Source: Candidatus Fonsibacter ubiquis
GTDB lineage: Bacteria > Pseudomonadota > Alphaproteobacteria > Pelagibacterales > Pelagibacteraceae
Assembly (NCBI RefSeq): GCF_002688585.1
Contig: NZ_CP024034.1
Coordinates: forward strand, 1-64,000
DNA: 64,000 nucleotides
Reading direction: 5' to 3'
The notes below the pieces were generated by a model. That model was not told where the DNA came from and made no database searches. It saw only the letters and a list, made by a program, of their open reading frames with translations. Below, in pieces: positions 30,400-39,179 of this stretch (position 1 is the first letter of the stretch; each line of letters begins with the position of its first letter). A program made the position numbers and the translations under genes.

Positions 30400-30657
30400 A
30401 TGTCTGATCTAAAATATATTATCTTAGATAAAATTAAACAAAATATCGTATGTGAAAAAGTACAAGTGAATAATAAATCACATCTGCATCAACATCACGC
30501 TCAGTCTCCAAAAAACAATAATAGTCATTTTGAATTAATTATTTCTTCAGCTGAATTAAAGAAATTGAAGCCAGTAGATGCCCATAAAAAAATTTATGAA
30601 ATTTTAGATGAAGAGATGAAAAATATTATTCATTCTCTTGAAATAAAGATTAATTAA
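30400..30657 (+). CDS. BolA family protein
   Basis: This small 85-residue stress and iron-sulfur-related protein often pairs with monothiol glutaredoxin. The BolA fold motif is seen in the conserved His/Ser region SHFELIISSAELKKL and the following KIYEILDEEM. The loop before it (SHLHQHHAQSPKNNN) is histidine-rich. Its place beside the cobS/cobT/J-protein cluster matches other alphaproteobacteria. The end overlaps the convergent aroB by eight bases. BolA versus IbaG subtype is not decided. Confidence 0.85.
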   Translation: MSDLKYIILDKIKQNIVCEKVQVNNKSHLHQHHAQSPKNNNSHFELIISSAELKKLKPVDAHKKIYEILDEEMKNIIHSLEIKIN

Positions 30658-31756
30658 ATTGCTCTACTAAAATAGGTTTAATATTTTTATTCAAATCGGA
30701 TGGTAAAATTTTAGCATTTCCAATTTTTTTTAATAAAATTAAGTTAATTTTAGATCCTGATATTTTTTTATCATGTTTCATATAATTAAAAATTTTGCTT
30801 ATATCTTTTTTATTAAAAATATTCTTAATTTTATAATTAATATTTAATTTTCTATATAAATCTTTAATACGCTGATGTTCATTTATATTTAGCATTTTCA
30901 TTTTTACAGACAGTGAGGATGCGATCATCATTCCATATAGAACTGCTTCGCCGTGAATAAGGTCATTTGAATATTTTTTTACTGCCTCAAAAGCATGCGC
31001 AAAAGTATGACCAAAATTAAGTATTGCTCTTAGGTTTTTTTCTTTCTCGTCTCTTTGCACTATGGTTGCTTTGCTTTTGCAACTTTCTTTAATTGCATAC
31101 ATCACCTGATTTATGTGAGTTAAATTAATAATGTCATGAGAATTTTTTTCTAGCCAAGAAAAAAACTTTCTATTCATTATTAAGGCATATTTTAAAATTT
31201 CAGCATAGCCTGCAATTAAATGTCTACGTGGTAAACTTTTTAATGTTAGCGGATCAATTAAAACAAGCTTTGGTTGGTAGAATGTTCCAATCATATTTTT
31301 GCCTTCACTAGAATTAATTCCAGTTTTTCCGCCAATAGAGGAATCTACTTGCGCCAATAAAGTTGTTGGTATTTGAACTAAATTAATACCTCTTTTAAAT
31401 ATGCTACTTGCAAATCCTGATAAATCTCCAATAACACCGCCACCTAAAGCAATTAAACAGTCATCACGATTAAAATTATATTTAAATAATTTTTCAATAA
31501 TTTTATTAGTAAAATTCATATTTTTTGATTTTTCTCCTGCATTCAAAGTAAAGAGATATTTTTTCTTAGACTTTAATGAAGACAAAATTGAGTGGATATA
31601 AGATTTAGGAATATTTTTGTCTGTAATTAATAAAAATTTTACTGCCTTTGGAATAACTTTTTTAATTTCTAAACCTGCATTATTTAATAAATTTTCTGAA
31701 ATTATAATTGGATAACTATTATGATTTAAATTTACTTTAATTGTTATTTTTTTCAT
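30650..31756 (-). CDS. aroB: 3-dehydroquinate synthase
   Basis: This NAD- and metal-dependent enzyme turns DAHP into 3-dehydroquinate, the second shikimate-pathway step. It has 368 residues. The NAD-binding region GGGVIGDLSGFASSIFKRG, PTTLLAQVDSSIGGKTGIN (in part), the metal ligand glutamate in AGYAEILKYALI, and the histidines in NFGHTFAHAFE and LIHGEAVLYGM are all present. The ATG lies within the 3' end of aroK (overlap twenty bases), the classical aroK-aroB arrangement. Confidence 0.96.
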   Translation of the reverse strand: MKKITIKVNLNHNSYPIIISENLLNNAGLEIKKVIPKAVKFLLITDKNIPKSYIHSILSSLKSKKKYLFTLNAGEKSKNMNFTNKIIEKLFKYNFNRDDCLIALGGGVIGDLSGFASSIFKRGINLVQIPTTLLAQVDSSIGGKTGINSSEGKNMIGTFYQPKLVLIDPLTLKSLPRRHLIAGYAEILKYALIMNRKFFSWLEKNSHDIINLTHINQVMYAIKESCKSKATIVQRDEKEKNLRAILNFGHTFAHAFEAVKKYSNDLIHGEAVLYGMMIASSLSVKMKMLNINEHQRIKDLYRKLNINYKIKNIFNKKDISKIFNYMKHDKKISGSKINLILLKKIGNAKILPSDLNKNIKPILVEQFN

Positions 31757-32261
31757 AAAAATCTATAATTCTTTCAACGATTTTATTCTTACTATTTAAG
31801 TTACAATTTATTTCATAGTTCGCCAATTTATATATCGGGTCTCTAGTTTTTTTTAAATTTTTTACGCTTTTTTCAATATTATTTTGATCTACCATGGGTC
31901 TCTTTTTAGGATTTCTTTTAATACGATTAATAATCAAATCCTCATCCATATTTAACCAAACAGATAAATATTCTTTTAAAATTTTCTTTCTAATAGACTC
32001 ATTAATAAATGCACCTCCACCTACAGAAATTATTTTTTCTTTATCATTTTTAATTTTTAAAAAAGTTTTTTCTTCCAAATCTCTAAAATATTTTTCTCCA
32101 TTTTTTTTAAAGATTTCAGCAATCGTTTGATTAGTTTCGTTTTCTATTAATGCGTCCGTATCTATGAATTCAATTTTTAATTTTTTTGCAACTTCTTTTC
32201 CAATAGTACTTTTGCCAGTTCCCATCATTCCTACTAATACTAAACTTTTATGCGTTGCCAT
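31737..32261 (-). CDS. aroK: Shikimate kinase
   Basis: Shikimate kinase phosphorylates shikimate at the 3-hydroxyl using ATP. The 174-residue P-loop kinase has Walker A GMMGTGKSTIGKEVAKK (with residues typical of AroK), the shikimate-binding IDTDALIE and FRDLEEKTF, the GGGAF motif and the lid region RNPKKRPMV. It is translationally coupled to aroB downstream. Nothing odd was seen. Confidence 0.95.
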   Translation of the reverse strand: MATHKSLVLVGMMGTGKSTIGKEVAKKLKIEFIDTDALIENETNQTIAEIFKKNGEKYFRDLEEKTFLKIKNDKEKIISVGGGAFINESIRKKILKEYLSVWLNMDEDLIINRIKRNPKKRPMVDQNNIEKSVKNLKKTRDPIYKLANYEINCNLNSKNKIVERIIDFYEKNNN

Positions 32262-32320
32262 TAATCAATGAATAATTTATTAACATAATTTTAATTTAAA
32301 TATTATATAATTAATTTCTT

Positions 32321-32479
32321 ATGCCTTTTAGAACTTCAATACAAATTATCTTAGCAGCTCTAGCTATCTTGGTAGCTATTCTTTGTATTCTTTATTACTT
32401 TGGTTCAAAAGATATTGTTTTGGAAAAAACGAAGATTATTGAAAAAATTCCAGTAGAAAAAATCATTGTTGTTAAATAA
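32321..32479 (+). CDS. Small single-pass membrane protein, unknown
   Basis: This is a 52-residue ORF starting MPFRTSIQIILAALAILVAI. It has one hydrophobic helix at about residues 7-26 and a short charged tail with a K/E/I pattern ending VEKIIVVK. The N-terminal arginine before the helix suggests a cytoplasmic N-terminus. It fills the space between divergent aroK and the convergent malate synthase gene almost completely (five bases to aceB). I do not recognise a family. The intact frame and good fit to the gap support it being real, but coding is not proven. Confidence 0.45.
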   Translation: MPFRTSIQIILAALAILVAILCILYYFGSKDIVLEKTKIIEKIPVEKIIVVK

Positions 32480-32484
32480 AAAAA

Positions 32485-34092
32485 TTATCTAGCTTCTGAT
32501 CTTATAATTTCGTTATATGCTGGAACAGTTAGGAAATCCTCAAATTGATTAGCAATTGACATTTCTTCGAACATTTTCGCCGCTCGCTCGTAATTGCCTT
32601 TTTCAAATTTTTGCTCTCCAACCTCTTTTTTAATCTGTACCATTTCTTCTTTTACAATTTTTTTTACATAGACAGGGTCAATAGTTTTACCATCAATAGT
32701 TTTACATTGATGCTTGTTCCATTGCCAAACCTGAGCTCTTGATATTTCAGCGGTAGCAGCATCTTCCATTAAATTATAAAGAGGTACACAACCATTTCCA
32801 CCAAGCCATGCAGCTAAATATTGAATTCCTACAGAAATATTTTTTCTAAGACCGTCTTCAGTGATATCTCCTTTTTCAGCCAATAATAAATCATTAGCTT
32901 CAATTTTTATATTACTTGGAATTTTGTTAACTTGGTTTGGTTGTGGCATTTTTTCATCAAACACATCTTTTGCAATTTTTACTAAACCAGGATGAGCAAC
33001 CCAAGTACCATCATGACCATCATTAGCTTCTCTTAATTTATCCTGCTTTACTGCATCCATTGCTTTTTGATTTAAAGCTTCATTATCTTTAATTGGTATC
33101 TGAGCGGCCATTCCACCCATTGCGTGAGCACCTCTGCGATGACAGGTTTTAATTAATAATAAACTATACGATCTTAAAAAATGTGAAGTCATTTTAACAA
33201 TTGATCGATCTGGTAGTAAGAAATCTTTAAAATTTTTGAATTTTTTTATGTAGCTAAAAATATAATCCCATCTTCCACAATTTAAACCTACTATATGATC
33301 TTTTAATTCAAATAGAATTTCATCCATTTCAAAAGAAGCTAAAATTGTCTCAATTAGAACTGTTGCTTTGATGGTTCCGTTTTTAATACCTAATTTTTTT
33401 TGTGCTTCAGTAAATACATCGTTCCAAAGTCTAGCCTCAAGATGACTTTCCATTTTTGGTAGATAAAAATAAGGACCCGTACCATTCTTAATTAATTGCT
33501 TAGCATTATGGTAAAAATAAATAGCAAAATCGAATATTCCTCCTGAACATTTTTCATTATCAACTAGGAAATGAGCTTCATCCAAATGCCATCCCCTCGG
33601 TCTTACAATAAGAACAGCATGTTTTTCATTTAATTTGTATTCTTTACCAGTAGTTTTATCTGTAAAATTAATTTTTTTATTAATTGCATTTTTTAAATTA
33701 ATTTGACCTTCAATAACATTATTCCAAGCTGGAGTTGCTGAATCTTCAAGATCCGCCATAAAACAACTTGCTCCAGAATTTAGAGCATTGATAATCATTT
33801 TTTGATTAGTAGGTCCGGTAATTTCAACCCTGCGATCTTGTAGATCATTTGGAACACCTAAAATTTTCCAATCTTTTTCTCTTATAGATTTAGTTTCATC
33901 TAAAAAATTTGGACGCCAGCCACCATCAATTTTTTTTTGAACTTCTTGCCTACGTTTTAACAACTCAAGTCTTCGTGAATTAAATTTTCGATGTAAATCA
34001 GCTACAAACTCTAAACAATCCAAAGTTAAGATTTCTTCAAATTCTTTAGAAATTTTTCCTGTAATAATGGTATTTTTTGGAAAAGATTTCAT
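32485..34092 (-). CDS. aceB: Malate synthase A
   Basis: This enzyme condenses glyoxylate with acetyl-CoA to malate in the glyoxylate shunt. The 535-residue length fits isoform A (about 530-550), not the 720-residue isoform G. Motifs include ITGPTNQKMIINALNSGA, FMADLEDSATPAWNN, LIVRPRGWHLDEAHF, VLIETILASFEMDEILFEL (in part), GLNCGRWDYIFSYIK and YLAAWLGGNGCVPL. I chose the ATG; a GTG three codons upstream is also possible. Isocitrate lyase is not in the window. No riboswitch fits in the 63 bases between this gene and divergent accA. Confidence 0.96.
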   Translation of the reverse strand: MKSFPKNTIITGKISKEFEEILTLDCLEFVADLHRKFNSRRLELLKRRQEVQKKIDGGWRPNFLDETKSIREKDWKILGVPNDLQDRRVEITGPTNQKMIINALNSGASCFMADLEDSATPAWNNVIEGQINLKNAINKKINFTDKTTGKEYKLNEKHAVLIVRPRGWHLDEAHFLVDNEKCSGGIFDFAIYFYHNAKQLIKNGTGPYFYLPKMESHLEARLWNDVFTEAQKKLGIKNGTIKATVLIETILASFEMDEILFELKDHIVGLNCGRWDYIFSYIKKFKNFKDFLLPDRSIVKMTSHFLRSYSLLLIKTCHRRGAHAMGGMAAQIPIKDNEALNQKAMDAVKQDKLREANDGHDGTWVAHPGLVKIAKDVFDEKMPQPNQVNKIPSNIKIEANDLLLAEKGDITEDGLRKNISVGIQYLAAWLGGNGCVPLYNLMEDAATAEISRAQVWQWNKHQCKTIDGKTIDPVYVKKIVKEEMVQIKKEVGEQKFEKGNYERAAKMFEEMSIANQFEDFLTVPAYNEIIRSEAR

Positions 34093-34155
34093 ATAGGCCA
34101 CAATTTATATATAAACTTTATCCGAACTCAATATGTATAAAAATTAAATTGTTAA

Positions 34156-35262
34156 ATGAATTATTTAGATTTTGAAGACGATATTAAAGCATTAGACCAA
34201 AGAGTTCAGGAATTAAAAGCTCCTTATCTTGCAAAAGGAATTACTACAATTGAAAATCCGACAATTGTTGATGCTGAAAGAAGGTTGAATGAGGCATTAG
34301 ACCGAACGTATGCAAATCTAAACCGATGGCAAAAAACAAAAGTAGCAAGACATGAATTTAGACCTCGTTCTATTCATTATATTGAAAAGATTTTTCCAGA
34401 TTTTATTAATTTATCAGGTGATCGCTTGTATGGAGAAGATCAATCCGTGTTGGCAGGTTTTTCAACTCTGGATGGGGTATCAGTTTTAGTTATTGGGCAG
34501 GAGAAAGGTAATGACACTCAATCTAGAATTCAAAGAAATTTTGGGATGATGAGGCCAGAGGGATATCGCAAAAGTATGCGTCTAATGAACCTTGCAGATA
34601 GATTAAATATTCCAATAATAACTTTTATAGACACTCCTGGCGCTTATCCTGGCAAAGGCGCAGAAGAACGAGGTCAGGCAGAGGCGATTGCAAAATGCAT
34701 TGAGTGTTGTCTTAATGTGAAAGTTCCATTGATTTCAGTTGTTATAGGAGAAGGAGGTTCAGGCGGAGCTATAGCCCTTGCAACCGCTAATAAAGTTTTA
34801 ATGTTAGAATATTCAGTTTATTCAGTAATATCGCCAGAAGGGTGCGCATCAATTCTTTGGCGCGATCCAAAAAAAGCTAAAGAAGCAGCGGAGGCAATGA
34901 AAATTTCTTCACAAGATTTATTTGAAAATAAAATTATTGATGAAATTATTAAAGAGCCCAAAGGTGGAGCCCATCGAAATCATGATGAAATAGTTTCAAA
35001 TGTCACTTTAAGTATTAAAAAAAATTTAAATGAACTAATAAAAATTTCTCCAGACGAGCTCATTTATCAGAGAAAAAATAGATTTTTAAGTATTGGACGA
35101 GACGTGATGATTACTAAAGAAGAATTTTATAAAGATACACATATTAACACAGTAACTTTCAATCCATTCAATTGGAAATTATTACTTCAAAATAATCGTA
35201 AGTTAGTTGCAACAGTTGTTGTAATTATAATTTTATTTATTTTGGTATTAATTTTTGCTTAA
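34156..35262 (+). CDS. accA: Acetyl-CoA carboxylase carboxyltransferase alpha subunit with C-terminal membrane segment
   Basis: AccA and AccD transfer carboxyl from carboxybiotin to acetyl-CoA, committing carbon to fatty acids. The core (residues 1-317) is standard: FEDDIKALDQRVQEL, the GDRLYGEDQSVLAGF region, IITFIDTPGAYPGKGAEERGQ (in part) and VVIGEGGSGGAIALA. The usual protein ends near residue 318 after a RFLxIGR-like stretch, here RFLSIGR. This one continues about 50 residues: a polar linker, then a strongly hydrophobic helix at about 349-367 (LVATVVVIIILFILVLIFA) that ends at the stop. It would be tail-anchored in the membrane. The extension runs 15 bases into the convergent secA. Confidence 0.92.
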   Translation: MNYLDFEDDIKALDQRVQELKAPYLAKGITTIENPTIVDAERRLNEALDRTYANLNRWQKTKVARHEFRPRSIHYIEKIFPDFINLSGDRLYGEDQSVLAGFSTLDGVSVLVIGQEKGNDTQSRIQRNFGMMRPEGYRKSMRLMNLADRLNIPIITFIDTPGAYPGKGAEERGQAEAIAKCIECCLNVKVPLISVVIGEGGSGGAIALATANKVLMLEYSVYSVISPEGCASILWRDPKKAKEAAEAMKISSQDLFENKIIDEIIKEPKGGAHRNHDEIVSNVTLSIKKNLNELIKISPDELIYQRKNRFLSIGRDVMITKEEFYKDTHINTVTFNPFNWKLLLQNNRKLVATVVVIIILFILVLIFA

Positions 35263-37833
35263 CGTACCACAACAATTTTTATATTTTTTACCCGATCCAC
35301 AAATACAAGGTGCGTTCCTTGAAATTTTTTCCTCTATAACAGGCTGTTGTGGCTGTGGAGGTCTTTCTTCTTTTGTTACTTGAATATTAATTAAAAAAAT
35401 AATTAAATTTTCTTTAATCTTAGCAAGTAGTTCTTTAAATAAATTAAAGCTTTCTCTTTTATATTCATCCAGTGGGTTTTTCTGACCATAACCTCTAAGA
35501 CCTATAACCTGTCTTAACTGTTCAAGATATTGCAAGTGACTTCTCCATTCGTAATCAAGATTTTGCAAAAAAATTCTTTTTTCAACATCTTTATTAATTT
35601 CATCTCCTGCAGTTGAAATTCTTGCATTTCTTCTTTGGTCAAAATGCTTTTTGAAAAATTCTTTTTTTTCTGGAGTGCTTTTTGAAAGCCATAAATCAAA
35701 TTCACCGTCATTAATTTTAGTTCCACATAAACGCTCTGTTTTGGTTTTCACTAATTTTTTTGTATTAGCATCTCCGCTATCTCGATAATTATTTATTTCA
35801 TCAATTAAATTATCTACAATTTCATCAAAAATATCATTTACTACATCATAAATTTTTTGATTTTTTATTACACCTAACCTTTGTTCAAAAATTACTTTTC
35901 TTTGATCATTCATTACATCGTCAAATTGTAATAAGGTTTTTCTAATATCGAAATTTCTTCCCTCAACTTTTTGTTGAGCTTTTTCCAGAGCTTTATTAAT
36001 CCATGGATGATCTATGGATTCTCCTTCTTTAAGTCCTAATTTTTGTAGCATAAAATCAATCTTTTCAGATCCAAAAATTCTCATCAGATCATCTTGCAAA
36101 CTTAAATAAAAAATCGAGCTACCCACATCACCTTGTCTTCCAGTTCGTCCCCTTAATTGATTATCTATTCTTCTGCTTTCATGTCGTTCTGTTCCAATAA
36201 CAAATAATCCACCACTAGCTAACACTTTGGCTTTTTCATCTTCATGATCTTTTTTAGTTCTATCAATTAAAATTTTGTCATTTGTTCCACCTTCTTTAAT
36301 CTTAAGACCTAAATTTCCACCAAGTTGAATATCTGTTCCACGACCGGCCATATTAGTCGCAATAGTGACCGCACCAATTCGGCCCGCTTGTGCAATTATG
36401 TTAGCCTCTTGTTCATGAAATTTTGCATTTAAAACATTATGTTTTATTGACTCTTGTTTTAAAATTTTAGAAATTCTTTCAGACTTTTCAATACTAGTGG
36501 TTCCAATCAAAACTGGTTGCTTTTTTTCATTTGCAGAAATAATTTCTTTTATAATGGCATTAAATTTTTCTTTTTCAGTTCTAAAAATTTTATCATTAAA
36601 ATCTTTTCTAACCATCGGTCTATTGGTAGGTACTTCAACTACATCTAATTTATAAATCTCATAAAATTCTTCAGCCTCAGTCATAGCTGTTCCAGTCATA
36701 CCAGAAAGTTTTTCGTATAATCTAAAATAATTTTGAAAAGTAATCGAAGCTAAAGTTTGATTTTCATTTTGAATTTGAACTCCTTCTTTTGCTTCAATCG
36801 CTTGATGTAAGCCGTCAGAATATCTTCTGCCTTCCATAATACGACCGGTAAATTCATCGATAATATAAATTTGATTATCTTTAACGATATAGTCTTTATC
36901 TTTACTAAATAGCATATTTGCTCTTAAAGATTGATTTATATGATGAACGATGGATAAGTTTTGTGGATCATAAAAATTTGAGCCTTTTAATAAATTTATT
37001 TTTCTTAACTTATCTTCAATAAAATCAATTCCCTTTTCAGTTAGTAAGGCGCTACGATCTTTTTCATCAGTATCATAATGTTCTTTGCTAAGCTGATTAA
37101 CTAATTTGTTGCATAAAAAATATTGAGAAGAATTATCTTCTGTTGGCCCAGAAATTATCAAAGGAGTTCTGGCTTCATCAATTAAGATGCTGTCTACTTC
37201 ATCGACAATACAGAAGTAATGTTTTCGCTGTACCATCTCGGCGATGGAATACTTCATATTATCTCTTAAATAATCAAATCCAAATTCATTATTTGTTCCA
37301 TAGGTGATGTCACATTCATATTGAGCTTTTCGGCTAACATCATCGATACCACTTACAATACATCCAACACTTACACCTAAAAAATTGTAAATTTTAGACA
37401 TCCATTCGGAATCACGTTTTGCAAGATAATCGTTCACTGTTACGACATGCACGCCTTTTTCGGTTAGGCTATTTAAATAGGCTGGTAAAGTTGCAACAAG
37501 TGTTTTTCCTTCACCGGTTTTCATTTCTGAAATACCACCTTGATGAAGAATAATTCCCCCCATTAATTGTACATCAAAATGTCTTTGTCCTGTGGTTCTA
37601 ATACTTGCTTCACGTACACAAGCGAATGCTTCTGGTAAAATTTTAGTCAAATTTTCACCATTTTTTATTCGATTTTTAAATTCTTGTGTTTTATTTTTTA
37701 ATTCTTGATCTGAAAGTTTTTGAATTTCTGGTTCTAACAAATTAATTTTTTGAACTAACGGCTGTATTTCAGCAAGCTTACGCTCATTGGATGTTTTAAA
37801 TATTTTTTTTAAAATGTTTAAACCAGGTATCAT
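35248..37833 (-). CDS. secA: Preprotein translocase ATPase SecA
   Basis: SecA is the motor ATPase that drives unfolded preproteins through SecYEG. It has 861 residues. The DEAD-like NBD1 has GGISEMKTGEGKTLVATLP (in part), CDITYGTNNEFGFDYLRDNM (in part) and VDEVDSILIDEARTPLIISG (in part). NBD2 has TNMAGRGTDIQLGGN and RGRTGRQGD. The C-terminal zinc-binding SEC-C motif NAPCICGSGKKYKNCCG is complete, so SecB and lipid contacts are likely retained. The convergent accA overlaps its end by 15 bases. argJ is divergent, as in other alphaproteobacteria. Confidence 0.98.
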   Translation of the reverse strand: MIPGLNILKKIFKTSNERKLAEIQPLVQKINLLEPEIQKLSDQELKNKTQEFKNRIKNGENLTKILPEAFACVREASIRTTGQRHFDVQLMGGIILHQGGISEMKTGEGKTLVATLPAYLNSLTEKGVHVVTVNDYLAKRDSEWMSKIYNFLGVSVGCIVSGIDDVSRKAQYECDITYGTNNEFGFDYLRDNMKYSIAEMVQRKHYFCIVDEVDSILIDEARTPLIISGPTEDNSSQYFLCNKLVNQLSKEHYDTDEKDRSALLTEKGIDFIEDKLRKINLLKGSNFYDPQNLSIVHHINQSLRANMLFSKDKDYIVKDNQIYIIDEFTGRIMEGRRYSDGLHQAIEAKEGVQIQNENQTLASITFQNYFRLYEKLSGMTGTAMTEAEEFYEIYKLDVVEVPTNRPMVRKDFNDKIFRTEKEKFNAIIKEIISANEKKQPVLIGTTSIEKSERISKILKQESIKHNVLNAKFHEQEANIIAQAGRIGAVTIATNMAGRGTDIQLGGNLGLKIKEGGTNDKILIDRTKKDHEDEKAKVLASGGLFVIGTERHESRRIDNQLRGRTGRQGDVGSSIFYLSLQDDLMRIFGSEKIDFMLQKLGLKEGESIDHPWINKALEKAQQKVEGRNFDIRKTLLQFDDVMNDQRKVIFEQRLGVIKNQKIYDVVNDIFDEIVDNLIDEINNYRDSGDANTKKLVKTKTERLCGTKINDGEFDLWLSKSTPEKKEFFKKHFDQRRNARISTAGDEINKDVEKRIFLQNLDYEWRSHLQYLEQLRQVIGLRGYGQKNPLDEYKRESFNLFKELLAKIKENLIIFLINIQVTKEERPPQPQQPVIEEKISRNAPCICGSGKKYKNCCGTLSKN

Positions 37834-37915
37834 TTTGAGATATTATTACAGATAAATTAAATAGTATAAATTTAGCAACTACCTTATAACTGAAAAAACA
37901 CTAAATAAAATACAC

Positions 37916-39178
37916 ATGACTACGTTATTTCAAAACTTTTTTAAGAAAAAACAATTGAATAGAGTTACCAAAGATTTTCCTGAGATGCCAAGCATTGATG
38001 GCCTAGAGATGTCAACGGCAAGTGCAGGTTTGTATAATACCAATAGAGACGATGTAAGTTTATTTTATTTTCCGGATGGTGCGATATTTTCAGCAGTTTA
38101 TACAAAATCCTCAACAAGATCTGTTTGTATTGATTGGAATATTAAAGCAAATAAAAAAGACATTAGAGCCTTATTAGTAAACACCAGAAATGCAAACGCA
38201 TACACAGGCAAACAAGGCTTAAATAGTATTATTGAGTTAGCTAAATTTTTTTCAGATAAAAAAAAAATTTCAAATAAACAAATTTTATTTGCTTCCACAG
38301 GAGTCATTGGTCAACCATTTCCTCTTGCAAAAGTTAAAGGAGCTCTACCTAATTTAATTGAAAAATTAAAAAGACCTATAAAAATAACTTGGATTAAGCA
38401 GGCCTTGTCTATTATGACTACCGACACATTTGGAAAAATGAGCTGTGCAGTTGTTCAAACTAACAAAGATTTTATAAATATAGCAGGTATTGCAAAGGGC
38501 TCAGGAATGATAGCGCCTAATATGGCAACTATGTTCGGTTTTATTTTCACTGATGCAAATATTTCTCAAGAGGTCCTTAATAAAATGTTGAAAAGAAATA
38601 CTGAAAACACTTTTAATGCAATCACTGTTGATGGCGATACTTCAACCAATGATATGGTGTTAGTTTTTTCAACTAGAAAAGCTAAGAATAGAATTATTAA
38701 TGATATTAACTCTAAAGTAGCAAAAGATTTCGAAAAAGCTCTTTATGAAGTAATGCTCGATCTTTCAAAGCAAGTTGTTTTAGATGGTGAAGGAGCTAAA
38801 AAATTTCTTACAATAAAAGTTTCAGGAGCTTCTAATGATAAATTTGCAAAAGAAGTTGCAATGTCCATTGCTAATTCTCCCCTTGTAAAAACTGCTCTTG
38901 CCGGAAGTGATCCTAATTGGGGAAGAATACTTATGGCTATTGGAAAGACCAATGAGAGAGTTAAACAAGATAAAATAGAAATTAAAATTGGTGATTTTTT
39001 GATCACAAAATATGGAATGCAGGTACCTAGTTATGATGAGCTTAAAGTTAAAAATTATATGCTTGGTGAAGATATTATTTTTGATGTGAATTTAAATTTA
39101 GGTAAAGGAAAATTTACTGCATATACCTGCGATTTTAATGCAGAATATATTTCAATTAACGCAGACTATAGATCTTAA
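37916..39178 (+). CDS. argJ: Bifunctional glutamate N-acetyltransferase / amino-acid acetyltransferase
   Basis: ArgJ recycles the acetyl group from N-acetylornithine to glutamate in arginine synthesis. It has 420 residues. The precursor self-cleaves between Ala204 and Thr205 in KGSGMIAPNMATMFGFI; Thr205 is the nucleophile. Other motifs are VNTRNANAYTG, FASTGVIGQPFP, ITVDGDTSTND and AGSDPNWGRI. The C-terminus YISINADYRS is the family end. Its product feeds ornithine and arginine, the substrates of the polyamine genes near the window start. Confidence 0.97.
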   Translation: MTTLFQNFFKKKQLNRVTKDFPEMPSIDGLEMSTASAGLYNTNRDDVSLFYFPDGAIFSAVYTKSSTRSVCIDWNIKANKKDIRALLVNTRNANAYTGKQGLNSIIELAKFFSDKKKISNKQILFASTGVIGQPFPLAKVKGALPNLIEKLKRPIKITWIKQALSIMTTDTFGKMSCAVVQTNKDFINIAGIAKGSGMIAPNMATMFGFIFTDANISQEVLNKMLKRNTENTFNAITVDGDTSTNDMVLVFSTRKAKNRIINDINSKVAKDFEKALYEVMLDLSKQVVLDGEGAKKFLTIKVSGASNDKFAKEVAMSIANSPLVKTALAGSDPNWGRILMAIGKTNERVKQDKIEIKIGDFLITKYGMQVPSYDELKVKNYMLGEDIIFDVNLNLGKGKFTAYTCDFNAEYISINADYRS

Positions 39179-39179
39179 A

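Noticed and set aside
32262-32320. tRNA or terminator between aroK and the small ORF
   Set aside because: The stretch is almost pure A/T with no stem or T-loop motif.
34093-34155. Glycine riboswitch before malate synthase, as known in SAR11
   Set aside because: The known switch precedes the isoform G gene. Here the gene is isoform A and only 63 AT-rich bases separate it from accA, too little for the aptamer.
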